From IMG/VR virus record IMGVR_UViG_3300000405_000981, positions 1-23,906 of that record: a stretch of 23,906 nucleotides of DNA, one strand, 5' to 3'. The stretch's first letter is position 1; every line of letters starts with the position of its first letter. The translations under genes were made by a program, and so were the position numbers. The notes beneath the pieces are model-generated. The model saw only the letters and a list, made by a program, of their open reading frames with translations, made no database searches and was not told where the DNA came from. Source of the stretch: a virus. Of this stretch, positions 23,247 through 23,906 are shown piece by piece.

Positions 23247-23906
23247 TTACAAATACTCTAACAATAACAAGTACGCAAAGTTGATCTTACGTCCAGCAGC
23301 AGTCGGCGTACCACTGATAATCAAGTGAAAATCGTGTACGTTTGTGGCAACCGTCTGAGACTGTAATGATAAAGCAGAGCCACTACTGTCGATATTTTGC
23401 CACGAAGCATTTCCAGCAAAGCCTTGCGTATCTCGAAGTTGAGCGGCCTTGATCAAAATACCAGCACTCACGAGATTGGCAACGTTTGGAGCACCAGATC
23501 CAGGCGTCAAGCCAATAGCACTGAATGTTGCATTCTGCGTGACGACAGCAGTGTTGTTCGGCTCGGTGAAACGACACAAGAGAGTGCCAGAAGTCGAAGG
23601 AATATTAGTGAGACCGGCTGTAAATGGCACGCCAGATACACTAGCAGTGCTTGCTCCCGTAAACTTAACGTTGATCATCGTACCGAAGTCAACACCAGTC
23701 TCGTCACAACGATGTGTACGATCTTGGTACTGACCAACAATTACAGCACTATTTGGAGCACCAGCAAGTCCAAAAAAGCCCATACGATTGGGGTTATTTG
23801 TAGCTCCAGCTTCGAGATTGAAAATCTCAAGATTGGGTGTTGCTCGTGTACTGGGCGTCCCGCCCATAGCACCAGAGCATGCAAAAAAACGAATTCCGCT
23901 TGCCAT
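23247..23906 (-). CDS. probable virion structural protein
   Basis: The frame of 219 residues starts with an ATG that is exactly the last three bases of the window, so it may be complete or continue upstream. It is rich in Gly, Ala, Thr, Ser and Asn with few charges and several beta-type segments (INVKFTGASTASVSGV, TLLCRFTEPNNTAVVT, DFHLIISGTPTAAGRKINFAYLLLLEYL). That composition is usual for phage capsid-decoration, tail or fibre proteins. No specific family is recognised. Four or more cysteines or metal motifs are absent. It ends before the hairpin and gap that precede the replication block. Confidence 0.65.
   Translation of the reverse strand: MASGIRFFACSGAMGGTPSTRATPNLEIFNLEAGATNNPNRMGFFGLAGAPNSAVIVGQYQDRTHRCDETGVDFGTMINVKFTGASTASVSGVPFTAGLTNIPSTSGTLLCRFTEPNNTAVVTQNATFSAIGLTPGSGAPNVANLVSAGILIKAAQLRDTQGFAGNASWQNIDSSGSALSLQSQTVATNVHDFHLIISGTPTAAGRKINFAYLLLLEYL

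Noticed and set aside
1-23906. tRNA genes or CRISPR arrays
   Set aside because: The gaps are too short and show no cloverleaf, and there are no evenly spaced direct repeats.

Overview
This window is a tightly packed stretch of a large tailed-phage (probably myovirus-type) genome. Every convincing gene lies on the minus strand, so the biological reading order runs from right to left. The genes abut or overlap almost throughout: I verified ten ATGA stop/start junctions, two junctions sharing the 8-base string ATGGCTAG, and only three gaps of any size (about 118, 48 and 116 bases). The phage identity is inferred from a compact replication block (RecA-like recombinase, DnaB-like helicase, DnaG-like primase, DnaE-type polymerase, two PD-(D/E)XK nucleases), a short sigma-70-family factor, a virion-like protein at the right edge, an HNH homing-type endonuclease, and the lack of any cellular housekeeping or ribosomal genes. 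The host cannot be named from the sequence.

Region by region, right to left. (1) 23906-23247: a Gly/Ala/Thr/Asn-rich protein of unknown function, probably a virion component. A gap with a promoter-like site and a 14-base palindrome follows. (2) 23134-13012, replication and recombination: two unknown proteins, RecA/UvsX-like recombinase (GTG start with a strong ribosome binding site), Vsr/DUF559-like nuclease, DnaB-like helicase, DnaG-like primase, RecB/Cas4-like exonuclease with two cysteine clusters, a zinc-binding protein, a 1095-residue DnaE, and a 71-residue protein. (3) 12963-12304: a sigma factor preceded by a good GTGACA-N17-TATCAT promoter candidate. (4) 12304-3038: a glycosylation island with two long GT-B enzymes (one carrying an inserted zinc-ribbon-like segment and a C-terminal DUF4214-like domain), two GT-A/GT2 enzymes, a mannose-6-phosphate-isomerase-type cupin, a tandem duplicated pair of GT4 enzymes, a third GT-A enzyme and several small proteins. 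(5) 3045-1396: an unusual single frame joining an HNH endonuclease to an IMP dehydrogenase/GMP reductase domain. (6) 1400-81: a perfect T4-late-type box TATAAATA, a structured leader (or tiny ORF), an A-type Fe-S carrier, and a CgeB-like glycosyltransferase.

How the parts may work together (inference): the replication genes would be expressed first. The sigma factor sits at the junction between them and the glycosyltransferases and may drive later transcription. The island could glycosylate virion proteins, DNA or the host surface, and the sequence does not say which. The Fe-S carrier may relate to the cysteine-rich exonuclease or may support host metabolism during infection. The points most worth a second look are the HNH-GMP reductase fusion, the Fe-S carrier with its hairpin-rich leader and late-type promoter, the zinc-ribbon/DUF4214 glycosyltransferase, and the double-cysteine-cluster exonuclease.
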